NCBI GenBank assembly: GCA_025061935.1
Contig: JANWZY010000043.1
Span: 1 to 13,919 of the forward strand
Source of the DNA: Verrucomicrobiia bacterium
GTDB lineage: Bacteria > Verrucomicrobiota > Verrucomicrobiia > Limisphaerales > DTLC01
Length of the DNA: 13,919 nt
Direction of reading: 5' to 3'
Shown here: one piece after another, positions 13,118 to 13,919 of the stretch
Numbering within the stretch: the stretch's first letter is position 1
Layout: each line of letters opens with the position of its first letter
Program-made: the position numbers and the translations under genes
The notes under the pieces: model-generated
Database searches by the model: none
What the model was told of the DNA's origin: nothing
Seen by the model: the letters and a program-made list of their open reading frames with translations, nothing else

Positions 13118-13919
13118 TCAGTACTTATAGTGCTCAGGTTTGTACGGGCCGTCCACGGGCACGCCGATGTAGTCGGCCTGTTTCTTCGTCAGTTTAGTTA
13201 GTTTGACACCGAGTTTGTCCAAGTGCAAGCGCGCTACCTCTTCGTCGAGCTTCTTTGGTAATCTGTACACGCCGACCTTGTACTTGTCCCTGTTTTTCCA
13301 AAGCTCCATCAAAGCTAAGCACTGATTTGTGAAGCTTGCGCTCATGACGAAGCTGGGGTGGCCTTCGCCACAGCCGAGGTTGACCAGCCTCCCCTCGGCT
13401 AAGAGGTACACGCTCCGGCCGTTAGGCAGGTCGTACCGGTCAACCTGTGGTTTAATGTTCACTTTCTTCACGCCCGGCGCATTGTTTAACCGCTCCACTT
13501 GTATCTCATTGTCGAAATGGCCAATGTTACAAAGGATGGCCTGGTCTTTCATTTGCATGATGTGCTCGAGTGTGATCACGTCGCAACAACCTGTGGCTGT
13601 GACGTAAATATCTGCGCGGCCGAGTGTATCCTCGATGGTGGTAACTTCGTAACCCTCCATCGCGGCTTGAAGAGCGTTGATCGGATCCACTTCGGTTATG
13701 ATGACCCGGCACCCGAAGGCGCGCAGACTTTGCGCGCTGCCCTTGCCTACGTCGCCGTACCCGCAAACCACAGCAGTTTTGCCAGCTAGCATCACGCCAA
13801 GCGCGCGCTTGAGCCCGTCGGCGAGCGACTCGCGGCAGCCATAGAGGTTGTCGAACTTCGACTTGGTAACCGAATCGTTAACGTTCATGGCCGGCACGAG
13901 CAACTTCCCGGCCCGTAGC
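13118..13919 (-). CDS. ahcY: Adenosylhomocysteinase (S-adenosylhomocysteine hydrolase), N-terminus beyond the window
   Basis: AhcY hydrolyses S-adenosylhomocysteine reversibly to adenosine and homocysteine, removing the product that inhibits methyltransferases. The window holds the last 266 residues; the frame is open to the right edge, so the start lies outside. Present are VPAMNVNDSVTKSKFDNLYG (with the Lys and Asp of the substrate site), the NAD-binding AVVCGYGDVGKGSAQ, ITEVDP at the end of its second strand, CNIGHFDNEI, IKPQVDRY, LLAEGRLVNLGC, HPSFVMSASFTNQ and the C-terminal PVDGPYKPEHYKY, whose Lys and Tyr reach the NAD of a neighbouring subunit. The VTATGCCDVIT loop has Cys where many bacterial enzymes have Asn; the human enzyme also has Cys there. 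It is the first visible gene of the methionine unit. Confidence 0.96.
   Translation of the reverse strand, partial: LRAGKLLVPAMNVNDSVTKSKFDNLYGCRESLADGLKRALGVMLAGKTAVVCGYGDVGKGSAQSLRAFGCRVIITEVDPINALQAAMEGYEVTTIEDTLGRADIYVTATGCCDVITLEHIMQMKDQAILCNIGHFDNEIQVERLNNAPGVKKVNIKPQVDRYDLPNGRSVYLLAEGRLVNLGCGEGHPSFVMSASFTNQCLALMELWKNRDKYKVGVYRLPKKLDEEVARLHLDKLGVKLTKLTKKQADYIGVPVDGPYKPEHYKY

Noticed and set aside
1..13919. CRISPR array, insertion sequence, tRNA, rRNA or phage genes
   Set aside because: No regularly spaced repeats, transposase motifs, rRNA signatures or complete tRNA cloverleafs were seen by eye on either strand.

Overview
The window looks like a chromosomal segment of a moderately GC-rich bacterium. 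The protein flavour fits Verrucomicrobiota, perhaps Opitutae: a leaderless ExbB/ExbD/TonB-like cluster, a MEMO1-AMMECR1 fusion beside a membrane-embedded spermidine-synthase-like protein, and MetX/MetY. This placement is inference from family resemblance only; there is no rRNA marker. Most start codons lack a Shine-Dalgarno sequence. No mobile element, CRISPR array, tRNA or rRNA was recognised.

Layout. (1) 1-1776, minus strand: an operon exbB > exbD > tonB-like. The last gene runs off the left edge. An excellent promoter sits so close to the exbB ATG that the mRNA is probably leaderless. (2) 1983-4376, plus strand: dimeric dUTPase, hypoxanthine phosphoribosyltransferase and class II fructose-bisphosphate aldolase, the last with its own promoter. 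(3) 4377-5397: about 1 kb without a convincing gene. It opens with a terminator that competes with another hairpin and holds many short perfect hairpins and repeated motifs. (4) 5410-9633, plus strand: a MEMO1-AMMECR1 fusion with a lipoprotein-like signal, a 758-residue membrane protein with a central spermidine-synthase-like domain, and a small conserved-looking protein. (5) 9694-13919, minus strand: ahcY (cut by the right edge) > metY > metX > tatD. The first three form a homocysteine/methionine block: AhcY recovers homocysteine from S-adenosylhomocysteine, and MetX plus MetY make it de novo from homoserine and sulfide.

The most unusual points are these. The ExbB/ExbD/TonB-like set has lost the polar residues that carry protons in the E. 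coli complex (ExbD Asp, ExbB Glu and Thr, TonB His). The AMMECR1/MEMO1 fusion seems to be exported and is paired with an aminopropyltransferase-like membrane protein that lacks the catalytic Asp. The structured gene-free kilobase is unexplained.
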